Part shown: one piece after another, positions 36,625 to 47,972 of the stretch
Numbering within the stretch: the stretch's first letter is position 1
Layout: each line of letters begins with the position of its first letter
Assembly (NCBI RefSeq): GCF_964355755.1
Contig: NC_092680.1
Coordinates: 2,705,001-2,769,000, forward strand
Reading direction: 5' to 3'
DNA from: Antedon mediterranea
Taxonomy: Eukaryota > Echinodermata > Crinoidea > Comatulida > Antedonidae
DNA length: 64,000 nt
Translations under genes and position numbers: made by a program
Notes under the pieces: model-generated
The model's database searches: none
Told to the model about the DNA's origin: nothing
Seen by the model: only the letters and a program-made list of their open reading frames with translations

Positions 36625-38298
36625 TAACACAGTAGTCTGGTTTGAGTAAAGAATTCTGAAGGTCAAGCAGTATATGTTGCCCTGGCAACCATGTCAACTG
36701 ATACACTGGGTCAGGTCAAAGAGGTCAATTTAGTAGGGCACAAAAAAAATGGTTTACCACCTAACCTTGCTTAATAGTGACAAACAAATCCATGTGGTAG
36801 GCTATGTTTTATACTAGATATGAATTATGGATTAATTGTTTAAAATTGTATAATTGTGGTATGAATTTAATTAATTTTTATTGATTTTTTTAAAAATCAT
36901 TTATTGACAGATTGTATGAACATGCCACTTGAATGAGATGTTTTAGATTGAAAATAATCATTAGTAATATCATTGATTGTAATTGTATTAATGTAAATAT
37001 CATATGTATCCGTTGAAACTAAAGAATACAAAGGCCTACACCAACCAACAAATGTCAGTTGACTTGGACTAATGATTGAAACAAAATAATGTGTGTTTTT
37101 TTAATGTACATTACTTTGTAATCACTTGCCTGGTTGTACATACAATGATCATGTAAATTAACAATAATTACTCGTCATGATTAAGCAGATCTAAGCTAGA
37201 AAAATGGAGGACAGAGACAGACGCGGAAGTCTTACAGTGAAATTGATGCTCTGTCTTGTAGTGGTTAGATCTATTTTTGTACGCGTTTCCTTCAACTTAT
37301 GACGTAACCTCTCACGAGCTGGCCTGTAATACTCTGTATGCGGAATATCAAGTTTTCAGAATATATTTTAAAGAATGAGAGAAAAAAAAGAGGGCATTTA
37401 AATGAATTTTAGGATATTGTTGGGTTCTAGTTTGAAGAGTTACTTGTTTGAAATTAGCTTTGTCACGATTGTTTTTAATTGTTTTTTATTTATGAATATT
37501 TTATTTTTTTAGCCTTGTATTTTTATGCCGCTTTTATTTTTCTGTAAGTGGTGCTTTAGAGTTGATATTATTTGTAGGTGTGTATGTGTGCCAGTTTAAG
37601 TTAAACCTACAGCAGTGTTATTTTTGTTTACATCCAGTTTATCTCATTACCAATTATACATACTGTCTACAGCTATGTATGTACCACTTGAATTGAATTT
37701 TAACAATAGGTTATCTTTTGTAAATGTATGCTTGTCCTAAGGTAATTGTCTTGTATATTTTAAGCTGCCCATTATAATAATTTAGCCCCAAGACAGCATA
37801 AAATGACATTTTAATTCAAAATGACTGAATTAATGTATAATTATTATGTAGTTTCTATTGTTTGTCATTCCAGACTATGTAAATGTTTTGGAATTTTGAA
37901 ATTAAATTTTGTATAGATAAATTGTATTATTGTTGTTTTATTATGATGAATATGTGAGTGCAGCTCCAAAGTTTGAATACTACTTTGTCATTCTTTCGCA
38001 GTAAAACGACAAAAACCAATTAACAAATAAATTGTATTGGAACACATGTGTTTATTGAATGCAGTGTCGATAAATGGATAATAAAAAGACTGGAACGAAA
38101 TAGAAGATTGTCAAGAACAGCGCCTCCAATTGTGGAAATTCAATTTTGTGGCGATTAGAAATAGAACAAACAAACTGGATGAATGAGCAACTTTTCTTTT
38201 TCACACACAAAAAATCGAAACCGGGTTGTGAAGATTTGACTTAATTTACATTAATTAAACACTCGATTTTATATCGTAGTATCCACCTGACCTGAAAT
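36625..38298. other. DEK 3' UTR and PSMA4 upstream region
   Basis: The DEK 3' UTR probably runs to just after ATTAAA at 37901-37906. The remaining 390 bases should hold the PSMA4 promoter and 5' UTR. No NRF1-type antioxidant element or TATA box was recognised. No other gene seen. Confidence 0.5.
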
Positions 38299-41200
38299 AT
38301 GGTAAGTTTATAATGTATGTAAAGATGAAACTCAGAAAATAATTGTTTATACGATTCTTGCAAACAAAATGTTAGGCCTTTCTCATTCTGACTGTTCCAC
38401 ACATGTTGGGGTAGCCGAACATAACAGATGTGACCGGGCATAAGATCGGTAGAAATAGGCCTAACTAGGGCCTAGGCCTAGCCGGCAGAACATTTTTTGT
38501 GATGCAAAGCAAAATAACTTTAGATAAATCACAAGTAAACATTTATACGTGTGGAAAGTAACAGTTTATGGTGGCCCAGTTTATTTCAAAATAAAATAAG
38601 TTCCTCTAGCCTATTCTATATACTGTACTAGGCCTAGCCTAAAAAACTAAGGCTAAGCTTACTAACTAAGGCCTAGCTAGCTAGGGCTAGGCCTAGGCCT
38701 AGATACAGTCTGCTAGATAGTAGGGCCGGCCTAACCTCCTCCTAGACTAGAGGCTAGCACAGTAACTTAGTACTAGTAGAAGGCCCTAGCTAGCTAGCCT
38801 CATATTCTTCTTTAAAAAAGGAATGAATAAATTATAAATTCTGTTTTTTTTTAATCAAGTCTCGGCGTTATGATTCAAGGACGACCATCTTCTCACCAGA
38901 AGGTAAGTGAATACTTGGTCCTTATAAACCATGATTGCAACTACCTGTTTTATTAATAGTGTAGGACAACGTTGGACGTACAGATACCACAGAGCTATTA
39001 CTACAAATGTTAAAGATTCAAATTGTTTTCTTATAAATTTAAACAAATATTTTCTACTAGTGTATGCCTATTCCAATAATATGTTAATACACTATGTCAA
39101 ATACAATATGAATGATTGATTGATTGAAATTTTTATACTGGGTAACCTCTTCAGTCAAAGACTGGTCTCCCAGAGGGCCCAGTTTGTGATCAGTGGTTGT
39201 GTTGTACTAATACACCAGGGTAACCCCCTACTCGTCTCGAAAGATGGTTCTTTAAAGTGCACACGAGCTAGATGTGTACACTGGACCTACGGTTTATAGT
39301 CCTTATCCGAGAAGACTCGTTCTACCACCAGAACCATGGAGTGAGTGAGCCTCGAACCCCTGCCGATGTTATGGCTACGTAATTATGGTTACACTGTCTT
39401 AACCGCTCTGTCACTCACTCATTCACTCACTTACAGGTCGATTATACCAAGTAGAATATGCAATGGAAGCTATAGGACATGCCGGTACCTGTTTAGGGAT
39501 CTTGGCTAGCGACGGTGTAGTACTTGCTGCAGAGAGAAGGAACACGCACAAACTACTTGACGAGGTCGTATTCTCTGAAAAAATTTATAAACTAGACAAG
39601 TATGTTCTATTTTTACTTGCTCGATAAACTTTAATTGCCAAACAATAACAAGAAATTAACAATAAGTATGGTAATAGAAGGATAAAAAACTACATTGAGA
39701 ATTTGGAGAAAAAGGACATTGTAATTATTACATATACTATCACCCAGTCTTTTATCAATAATGACATAATGGTAATTGATTTCTTTTTTTTATAGTAATA
39801 TTGCTTGCAGTGTTGCTGGAATTACTTCTGATGCCAATATTCTCACAAATGAATTAAGGCTTACAGCTCAAAGGTTTCTTATGTTTTTTTATAATTTATA
39901 ACTAAACTAAAATTTGATATTAATGCCAACTTGTTTTAGGAAACTATATTTAGGTAGTTACACATTTTTAAGTTAAGTTTTAATTACCTGATCCTTGAAT
40001 ATTATATCAAATTTTCATCATTCAAATCAATGATCAATGAAGTTACAGTAAAAAAATGTCCCCTTGATTAATAGGTGCGTCCCCTGAATAGAGCTCTCCC
40101 TGTCCCCTTGATTAATAGGTGCGTCCCCTGAATAGAGCTCTCCCTGTCTCCTTGATTAATAGGGGCGTCCACTGAATAGAGCTCTCCCTGTCTCCTTGAT
40201 TAATAGGGGCGTCCCCTGAATAGAGCTCTCCCTGTCTCCTTGATTAATAGGGGCGTCCCCTGAATAGAGCTCTCCCTGTCCCCTTGATTAATAGGTGCGT
40301 CCCCTGAATAGAGCTCTCCCTGTCTCCTTGATTAATAGGGGCGTCCACTGAATAGAGCTCTCCCTGTCTCCTTGATTATAATAGGTGCGTCCCCTGAATA
40401 GAGCTCTCCCTGTCCCCTTGATTAATAGGTGCGTCCCCTGAATAGAGCTCTCCCTGTCTCCTTGATTAATAGGGGCGTCCCCTGAATAGAGCTCTCCCTG
40501 TCCCCTTGATTAATAGGTGCGTCCCCTGAATAGAGCTCTCCCTGTCTCCTTGATTAATAGGGGCGTCCACTGAATAGAGCTCTCCCTGTCTCCTTGATTA
40601 ATAGGGGCGTCCCCTGAATAGAGCTCTCCCTGTCTCCTTGATTAATAGGGGCGTCCCCTGAATAGAGCTCTCCCTGTCCCCTTGATTAATAGGTGCGTCC
40701 CCTGAATAGAGCTCTCCCTGTCTCCTTGATTAATAGGGGCGTCCACTGAATAGAGCTCTCCCTGTCTCCTTGATTAATAGGTGCGTCCCCTGAATAGAGC
40801 TCTCCCTGTCTCCTTGATTAATAGGGGCGTCCACTGAATAGAGCTCTCCCTGTCTCCTTGATTAATAGGGGCGTCCACTGAATAGAGCTCTCCCTGTCTC
40901 CTTGATTAATAGGGGCGTCCCCTGAATAGAGCTCTCCCTGTCCCCTTGATTAATAGGTGCGTCCCCTGAATAGAGCTCTCCCTGTCTCCTTGATTAATAG
41001 GGGCGTCCACTGAATAGAGCTCTCCCTGTCTCCTTGATTAATAGGTGCGTCCCCTGAATAGAGCTCTCCCTGTCTCCTTGATTAATAGGGGCGTCCCCTG
41101 AATAGAGCTCTCCCTGTCTCCTTGATTAATAGGGGCGTCCACTGAATAGAGCTCTCCCTGTCTCCTTGATTAATAGGGGCGTCCACTGAATAGAGCTCTC

Positions 41201-43877
41201 CCTGTCCCCTTGATTAATAGGGGCGTCCCCTGAATAGAGCTCTCCCTGTCCCCTTGATTAATAGGGGCGTCCACTGAATAGAGCTCTCCCTGTCCCCTTG
41301 ATTAATAGGGGCGTCCCCTGAATAGAGCTCGACCTGTCTCCTTGATTAATAGGGGCGTCCCCTGAATAGAGCTCTCCCTGTCCCCTTGATTAATAGGGGC
41401 GTCCACTGAATAGAGCTCTCCCTGTCCCCTTGATTAATAGGGGCGTCCCCTGAATAGAGCTCGACCTGTCTCCTTGATTAATAGGGGCGTCCCCTGAATA
41501 GAGCTCGACCTGTCTCCTTGATTAATAGGGGCGTCCACTGAATAGAGCTCTCCCTGTCTCCTTGATTAATAGGGGCGTCCCCTGAATAGAGCTCTCCCTG
41601 TCTCCTTGATTAATAGGGGCGTCCACTGAATAGAGCTCGACCATAGTGTTAAAACATATTTCCCCTTGTTCATTTTACGAACAAATCGTTCTGCCTACTT
41701 TAGAAGAAAGAAGCAAGGAATCAGATTTGGTGGAGGTATACAAATATATACCTATCGTTACAAATCACCACCCTCACAATTTTTTCTCTTCCACATAGAG
41801 AAGGTTTGAGGGGCCAAAAATTGACAAAAGGCAGGCAAAAACAGAAGTTGTAAAACAATTTTTCGGCAATAGAATTATTTCTGATTGGAAAAAATTACCA
41901 GAAGATATAATTTCTGCACAAACGGTGGTATCCTTCAATGAAAAATTGAGGGCCCTTCCTCAAGGACTACAGGGCGTATCTACCAAGTAAAGTAATTTAA
42001 TAGGATATAAATAGAGATGTCCCAAATGTGAGGTTGTACTGTATTTGTATTTGTGTTGATAATAACTTATGTTTAACCTTAGGTATTTACTACAATATCA
42101 GGAGCCAATGCCATGTGAGCAACTTGTCAGCTCGTTGTGTGACCTCAAACAAATTTACACACAAAATGGAGGTAGGTTCAAATCTATTTTCAGATTTTAG
42201 AACAAGTATTGTTTTTTTATCTTGGTGGTTGTTATTGCTATTTGTTGTCATTTTTGCAACCACGCCCTCATTGTTACTATTGAGTGCATGATGGTATGCC
42301 AAAGATTAGAAAAAGAATGCAAAAAAAAAAGTAATTTTGTTTCTGTTGACAGGTTTACGTCCTTTTGGTGTGTCCATTCTATACATGGGTTGGGATAAAT
42401 ATTATGGATTCCAATTGTATCACAGTGATCCATCTGGCAACTATGGAGGCTGGAAAGCTACTTGTATTGGCAACAATAGTTCAGTAAGTATTTATGTATC
42501 CTTAAGATCTTTCTACACTATCAAACTAGTGTAACAGAATAAGTGCCCAAATATGGTAGTGATATGCTTAAATATGGTAGTGATATGACATCATCATGTC
42601 CATATATGGGCACATCACACTTTTTTGTCCCATAAAGTTTGATAGTGTAGATAGAGCTTTAAAAATTTGTAAACAAACAAAGCATAATCAACCTAAATTA
42701 AGTCTTAATGAACTGTTTGCACACTATTGTTTTGCATGCATGAGTGATTTCAATGGCAACTTTATTTTTAGTTATACTGATGCTGTTGCTTAGACAGCTT
42801 ACTGTGTATATATATTTTTTTCCGTTTTAGCCCTTATTTGTAATATACATATATATATATATATATCCAATCTGCAGACAGTACTGTTTCGATCTTATTA
42901 GATCTCGTCAGTGCAGCTCAGGTTTCGAAATGAAATGTACCGCAGAACTGGCACAATATATAGGCTGAGCCAGGTATGCGGGACATGGTACACTGATTAT
43001 GAACACAAAGAGTATATATATATATAATTTTTTTAGGCTGCAGTTTCTATGTTAAAACAAGAATACAAGGAAGATGAGACGTCGCTGGATGCTGCCCTCG
43101 CCCTATCCGTCAGAGTTCTCAGCAAAACCTTGGACATGACGAAACTAACACCAGAAAAATGTAAATATAAATGATTTCCTTAATACTTATACATTGCCAT
43201 GGGAAATTTATATTATGCATTATGTGTAAATTGTCATGAGGAATAACATAGATTCTATATTTTTATTACCGTCTGTGTAAATTGGCCTTGACCCATGGCT
43301 AACCCCTATTTATGCGACAAAGTGTACACTCCGCTTGTCTTAAGCGTGGTTCCCACTAGCGACGCAACACAAGGACGTAACGCAATGCAAGTGAATTGAC
43401 CAATCACAAGCGATGGCTTATTTGCTTGTGATTGCTAACCGTCTATAACTTCGCTTGTCATTGGTTAAAACGCTTGCGTTGCGTTCACGTCCTTGCGTTA
43501 CGTTCTAGTGGGAACCAAGCTTTAAAGGTGTCCCTATTAGAGGTTGTACTGTAGACTTTACTAATGAATGGAATACATTCTCTAATATAAAATAAAAATA
43601 CCAAGCTCATAAATATACTTTTATTCACATTTTCCTACTCTTTTTTATTTTTTTGTAAAATAAGTTTAAAATCCCCATGTAGCCTTTCAAATTGAACTGT
43701 TTTTTTTGTACTATTGTATTTTCAGTCGAACTTGCGACGTTAACGAGAGAAAATGGAAAAACAAAGATAAGCATTCTACCAGAGAAGCAAGTAGCAGCGC
43801 TCATAAAAGATTTTGAAGCGGATGAAGCAAAGAAAGAAGCGGAGAGGAAAGAAAAGGAGAAGAAAGAAAAGAAATAA
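38299..43877 (+). CDS. PSMA4: 20S proteasome subunit alpha type-4
   Basis: Eight coding exons: 38299-38301 (only the ATG), 38860-38902, 39437-39599, 39796-39873, 42083-42171, 42353-42483, 43037-43160, 43726-43877; 260 residues (human about 261). The alpha-subunit signature [20 protein letters not shown] is at 5-24, followed by [34 protein letters not shown] and [38 protein letters not shown]-type residues ([14 protein letters not shown]) come later, and the tail is highly charged ([15 protein letters not shown]). Alpha subunits form the outer rings that gate the 20S core; they lack the catalytic N-terminal Thr. The first coding exon was placed by the donor ATG|GTAAGT followed by an in-phase acceptor before TCTCGGCG. 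AATAAA at 44280 is a good poly(A) signal. Introns host a SINE, a 36-copy minisatellite, a LINE end, family A and B elements and a hammerhead motif. Confidence 0.95.
38455..38800. repeat. AGGCCTA/CTAG-rich tract in PSMA4 intron 1
   Basis: Clusters of CTAGGGCTAGGCCTAGGCCT-type sequence and other short palindromes over about 350 bases; no coding potential. Confidence 0.65.
39110..39425 (-). mobile_element. tRNA-derived SINE abutting the PSMA4 exon 3 acceptor
   Basis: On the minus strand, a tRNA-like head has AGAGCGGTTAAGACAG (plus 39391-39410) and B-box GGTTCGAGGCTC (about 39347-39358). The body includes AGACCAGTCTTTGACTGAAG and the tail is (TCAA)n-like (TTTCAATCAATCAATC). The head's outer end lies about 10 bases before the AG of PSMA4 exon 3 (39436), so SINE-derived CTCACTCA sequence forms the acceptor upstream region. 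Confidence 0.7.
40057..41642. repeat. 44-bp minisatellite, about 36 copies, in PSMA4 intron 4
   Basis: Unit made of GTC(C/T)CCTTGATTAATAGG, (T/G)GCGTCC(C/A)CTG and AATAGAGCTCTCCCT, with very low divergence. Three two-state sites define unit types that recur in order. A few late units have GAGCTCGACC, and one unit has ATTATAATAGG. The array ends shortly before a LINE fragment. Confidence 0.95.
41690..41995 (+). pseudogene. Non-LTR retrotransposon C-terminal fragment in PSMA4 intron 4
   Basis: From about 41803 a frame reads [20 protein letters not shown], then [20 protein letters not shown] and [10 protein letters not shown] before a stop near 41990. The block RxIxxWxxLPxDIxxAxxxxxFxxxL is the usual end of CR1/jockey-type ORF2. 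Upstream frame is broken. It is oriented with PSMA4. Confidence 0.65.
42500..42662. mobile_element. MITE-like element, family A, copy 10
   Basis: In PSMA4 intron 6. Left end CTTAAGATCTTTCTACACTATC, right end TTTGATAGTGTAGATAGAGC; two 21-bp interior units. Confidence 0.8.
42840..43030 (-). mobile_element. (TA)n-bounded insertion carrying a hammerhead motif, probably a Penelope-type or retrozyme-type remnant
   Basis: About 150 bases of unique sequence lie between two (TA)n runs, 42848-42866 and 43012-43026. The insert contains the ribozyme described at 42872-42916 near one end. No ORF. Assignment to a Penelope-like long terminal repeat or a retrozyme rests only on the ribozyme and is an inference. 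The right (TA)n run ends about 10 bases before the PSMA4 exon 7 acceptor. Confidence 0.45.
42872..42916 (-). ncRNA. Type I hammerhead ribozyme motif
   Basis: Read on the minus strand 5' to 3': stem I strand CTGCA; core CTGACGA; stem II GATCT, loop AATA, AGATC; core GAAA; a very short stem III (ACAG with loop TA and CTGT, counting the core A-U pair); cleavage triplet GTC; then TGCAG, which pairs with CTGCA. Every invariant core base of the hammerhead consensus is present (CTGANGA, GAAA, NTH before the cut), and all three helices pair. Predicted cleavage is between plus-strand 42877 and 42876. The two-base loop III is like the minimal motifs in Penelope-like elements and retrozymes, which often work as dimers. 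It is antisense to PSMA4, so it would act only in a minus-strand transcript. Confidence 0.8.
43341..43524. mobile_element. MITE-like element, family B (B1), copy 10
   Basis: In PSMA4 intron 7. Ends TTAAGCGTGGTTCCCACTAG and CTAGTGGGAACCAAGCTTTA; the interior is the inverse orientation of copy 1, closely similar throughout. Confidence 0.85.
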
Positions 43878-44279
43878 TTTAAATGCATAACAATTCAATA
43901 ACCTCCTTTCTTCTGTCATTAAAACAATCCTTTCTCATAAGATATTAACATTTTCAAAAATAGATGGATACATTTCAGAATTGTTTAATATACAATACTA
44001 TTATTAGATTTTTTGTTATTAAAATGATTGGCTGGTTTAAGATTGTAAATTAATTTTTATATATGTTGTAGGTGCAGTAGTGTTTGCAACTCGATCATAC
44101 CATGTACTCACCAGTCACACTAAGGCTAAGGGAAACGGCTTAAAATTAAAAAAATCTTCCTATCTAAGTGAATTCCTTTAATATTATATTAACTTTAGTG
44201 AGATTGATGAATTCGGCCACAAGAGATTCATCTTAAAAAGAACCTTTGTCATATAAAAACTAATAGCTATTGTGACTGA

Positions 44280-44285
44280 AATAAA
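44280..44285 (+). promoter_or_regulatory. PSMA4 polyadenylation signal
   Basis: Canonical AATAAA about 400 bases after the PSMA4 stop codon. Confidence 0.55.
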
Positions 44286-44430
44286 GTTTACAAACACAGT
44301 TTTGCAAATTAATTTTGTCAATTTAATTAAATTGGTTGCAGAATATGGATTGGATTTTCGACATTTGGCAATATTTAAAACATTTCCCTGTACTAATATT
44401 ACAGAATTGTTTTTAAAAAATGTTATTCTT

Positions 44431-44790
44431 ATTTTTCGACAAAACTAGTTACTATGGCTCTATAAGATGATGATAACACAATATATGCGCATATAGGGCA
44501 ATATTATCGCATAATTATTGAATTTTAAAAAGTGGATATTTCTCGAAAAAATCCCTGTACTATAGTACAGGGAAATTTTCGAAAAATACCCAAATTTCGA
44601 CCCTTTTATTTTTCAACATAACTGGTTACTATGGCTCTATAAGATGACGATAACACAATATGTATATGCGAATATAGGGCAATATTATCGCATAATTATT
44701 GAATTTTAAAAAGTGGATATTTCTCGAAAAAATCCCTGTACTATATATAGTACAGGGAAATTTTCGAAAAATGCCCAAATTGCCAATTTT
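44431..44790. repeat. 177-bp tandem duplication containing a long hairpin palindrome
   Basis: Two copies of a unit starting near TTACTATGGCTCTATAAGAT (44449 and 44626). Each carries a palindrome centred on CCCTGTACTATAGTACAGGG with flanking TTTCTCGAAAAA and TTTTCGAAAAA arms (44538-44587 and 44719-44771). The second copy has an extra TATA at the centre. A diverged third copy of the start of the unit is seen near 44345-44430. Confidence 0.8.
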
Positions 44791-46001
44791 TTATTATTTT
44801 CGACATAACTGCTTACTATATTAGTTATCACTGACCAATACTAATAATACAAAATGATAACACAAGCTATAACAATAAAAACAATTAATTTTTAACCATT
44901 TTATTTTTTTTTTCATAGCCTTCTTTCTTTTTTTTTTAAACATTTAAATTGATAAATATATAACAGTGGTTTTCATTGTGTTTACTAAATGAATACAACT
45001 ACGTCTAGAAAATCTATAGCACTTAAGTATGCAAGAAAAAAAATAGCACAGGAGAAAAAAAGATGATGAATTCATATAAATTTCATCTAATGAGTATTAA
45101 ATATTAATTAGGTTAATATAACATGTTATATTATATTTAATAATTCAGTGTTCCTGCCACTTAATTAGACAAATTTTTACTTACAAAATTCTTCAACTAA
45201 ACACATGCTGTTTCATTATAACAAAAATACTGTATCAAAATGTATACAAAATTAACAAAAACAAAATCAAAAGATTAATGTTGGACCCTTTGTTTATATA
45301 TAAAATATCCTACCTGTACTTGATTAATAACAATGAAATATGTATTTAAATTTAAATATTTCAACAAAAATTACCCGATTTTTAAAAGTTTACTCCATAC
45401 AAAACTGTAAGAAATCATGTTTATTTACTTGTTAAATATATAAAAAACTAATCATATGAAAATTAATTTTAGTTCATACAGTATTATATCTGAATTTCAC
45501 AGATAGCATACTAATCTTAAATAAACAAAGCAAGACTGATGGTACCTTTCAAGTTTAAGTACAAGTCAGTAATGTATAGTTTGTAAAAAAAACCAAACAC
45601 ATTTAACATTATTAAACAAATTGTTTTTGATTACATTCATCCTATTCTATACATAATTCAATCATTTTTATTTATATTACCAAGCTAAATACAAAATGAT
45701 TCTATAAATGAAAGAATTTGTACAATAGGAGTTAACTAACCCCTTTCGGACTTTACAAAAAAGTTCAGAATGCCGGATTTTATCTAAATCCATACCCGAG
45801 TTAAATTACCTAAATTATGCCGTCAGTTTATTTGCCTGTTCTCTACGAAACTTTTAACAGTATTGAACATTATGCCCAAATATATACATGAGGGAATCAA
45901 ATTTATTTTAATTCCGTCATGATATAAATAAGAAAACCACACACTATGCTGAGTAACTACTACTGTACACTGGTCTATACAAACATATTTTCTTAAATGT
46001 A

Positions 46002-46126
46002 TAAAGCTCTGTCTACACTATCAAACTTTATGTGATCATATATGGACACGATGATGTCATCACTACCATATTTGGGCACATCAGACTTTTTTGTCAAACT
46101 AGTTTAATACTGTAGACAGAGCTTTA
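46002..46126. mobile_element. MITE-like element, family A, copy 11
   Basis: Ends TAAAGCTCTGTCTACACTATC and TTTAATACTGTAGACAGAGC; compact at 125 bp. Confidence 0.85.
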
Positions 46127-46330
46127 AGACGCATCGATTGTTAATAAATAAAATAGACAATTTACTGTAAAAATCTGTATGTACTCCAGTACCACAGTGT
46201 TAATAAACACATTGTATTGTGTATATTAACACCATTTCATTACTCAACTTCAAACTTGTTTGTTTTTTTTTGCACGAGTCAATGATAAACTTCAAAATTG
46301 TATGAACTATTTATTTTAAACAACACTTCT

Positions 46331-46461
46331 AAAGCTCTGTCTACACTATCAAATTAGTTAGCAGTGATATAAATATAGTAGTGATATGACATCACCATGT
46401 CCATATATGGGTACAGCACATTTTGTTGCCACATAAAGTTTGATAGTGTAGACAGAGCTAT
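46331..46461. mobile_element. MITE-like element, family A, copy 12
   Basis: Ends AAAGCTCTGTCTACACTATC and TTTGATAGTGTAGACAGAGC; opposite interior orientation to copy 11, 200 bases away. Confidence 0.85.
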
Positions 46462-47972
46462 ATTTACAGTATACACATTTAAAACACACTGAAGATCCAG
46501 TACAAATTTTAAATACATTAATACATAACAATCTGGCTTTTCTATCACAAATTCTAACAAATTAATACACTTTTGATGTAAAAAACTTACAAAATACACT
46601 ATATGGGCATAACATATGGTAGGGGCGGCAAACAAAGAGCAGCATACAGTACTGTATATAACAATATAAAACCACACTATGCTGTATACCAGTACAAATA
46701 TACAGCACCATACAGTTTGCAATACTTTAAAATATTACTGAAAGCGGGGGAAATATCAAAAGAGGTAATTCAACCCTGAGTTGATAATAAATGCATTTTA
46801 TTTCAAGGAAATTTTTTTTCTTAATATATGAAAAAAATTCACATTAAAGTGTGAGGAGTATAAGAGAATACAATTTTATGTACACTTATTGGCGTTAAAC
46901 TCACTGTTAGGGATTTTGAAAGTGACTTTGAAAGTGACTAGTATTGGAGACAAATTTAAATTAAGAGACCTTATTTATAATAATAAGGTTAAACAGATAA
47001 TCCAATCACTACCAACAATATTAGCTGTTCACAATAATGCCATCAATCAAGGTCAAATGGAAATGTTGCTGGCAAAATTTCACTATGAACATGGCATATA
47101 AAAAAAATGTAGTATGTAAAATGGTACAAAAAAACTTAGTTATTAATAATATGCAGGTTGATAATGTAATCTTTTGCATTTTCATTTTATATGCAGCAGT
47201 TATATATTATTATATAACACCTAAATAAATTCCTGTCATTTGATTGGACGAATGTGGGTCACATGGCGTGCAATAGTACGCACTATTCAACGATCGTTAA
47301 ATAGTACTTTTTGAAACATTTTTGTGTACGAAAAAAAACGTCTAGATGTTATATAAAACAAATAATGAATGTTTTGTATTCGTGTATTTTTTGTGTGGTG
47401 ATTTTTTTTAAATGTAAATTTCAAGCCATTTTCATGAGTAAAAAAATAAAATAAATTAGTTCCAACAACTTGAAAAGAATATGCAGATTCTGAGTAAAAA
47501 GGTCAAATTAAAAAGTCAAATGCAAGCAAAACTTTAATGAGCTTTCAGTATGCAGTGTTTGAATAAATATTTATTCAATAAATTTATTAAACCCAGGCAT
47601 TTTTAAACTAGACTCAAATATATTATAACAATGGATGAACTCCCTATTCCAATATTGCACAACTATACTGATTATAATAACCTTATCTCTTCAATAATAC
47701 CTTTCATAAATCATAATTAAAATACAATTATTTTACAAATATTTGTTTGTGACTTTTTTTACATAGAACAATGTTTTTTTTTCTTTATAAAAAGTGGGGT
47801 GTTTTCATATTAAGTAAAAATACCAAATGAACAAAAAAAAAGAAGAAATCACAAATAATGCAATGTACAGTAAGACTGTTATTATTGTACATGCTATTTA
47901 CATGTAGAAGCTCCTACTATTAACTAACAAAATTAGCAATGCTTAGACTGTCTGTGATTTATGTATAATATA

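Larger units (their letters stand above)
43878..47972. other. Region between the PSMA4 stop and the KLF stop (convergent 3' sides)
   Basis: Holds the PSMA4 3' UTR with AATAAA at 44280-44285, the 177-bp palindrome-bearing duplication (44431-44790), two family A elements, long AT-rich sequence and probably a long KLF 3' UTR. No additional coding gene was found; small ORFs near 46354-47228 have no recognisable content. Confidence 0.5.

Noticed and set aside
39345-39415. Possible minus-strand tRNA gene (Ser-like)
   Set aside because: The sequence between A and B boxes does not fold as a cloverleaf and a SINE body and tail follow.
40057-41642. Regular array considered as a CRISPR
   Set aside because: Eukaryotic context, no unique spacers, unit repeats head-to-tail: a minisatellite.
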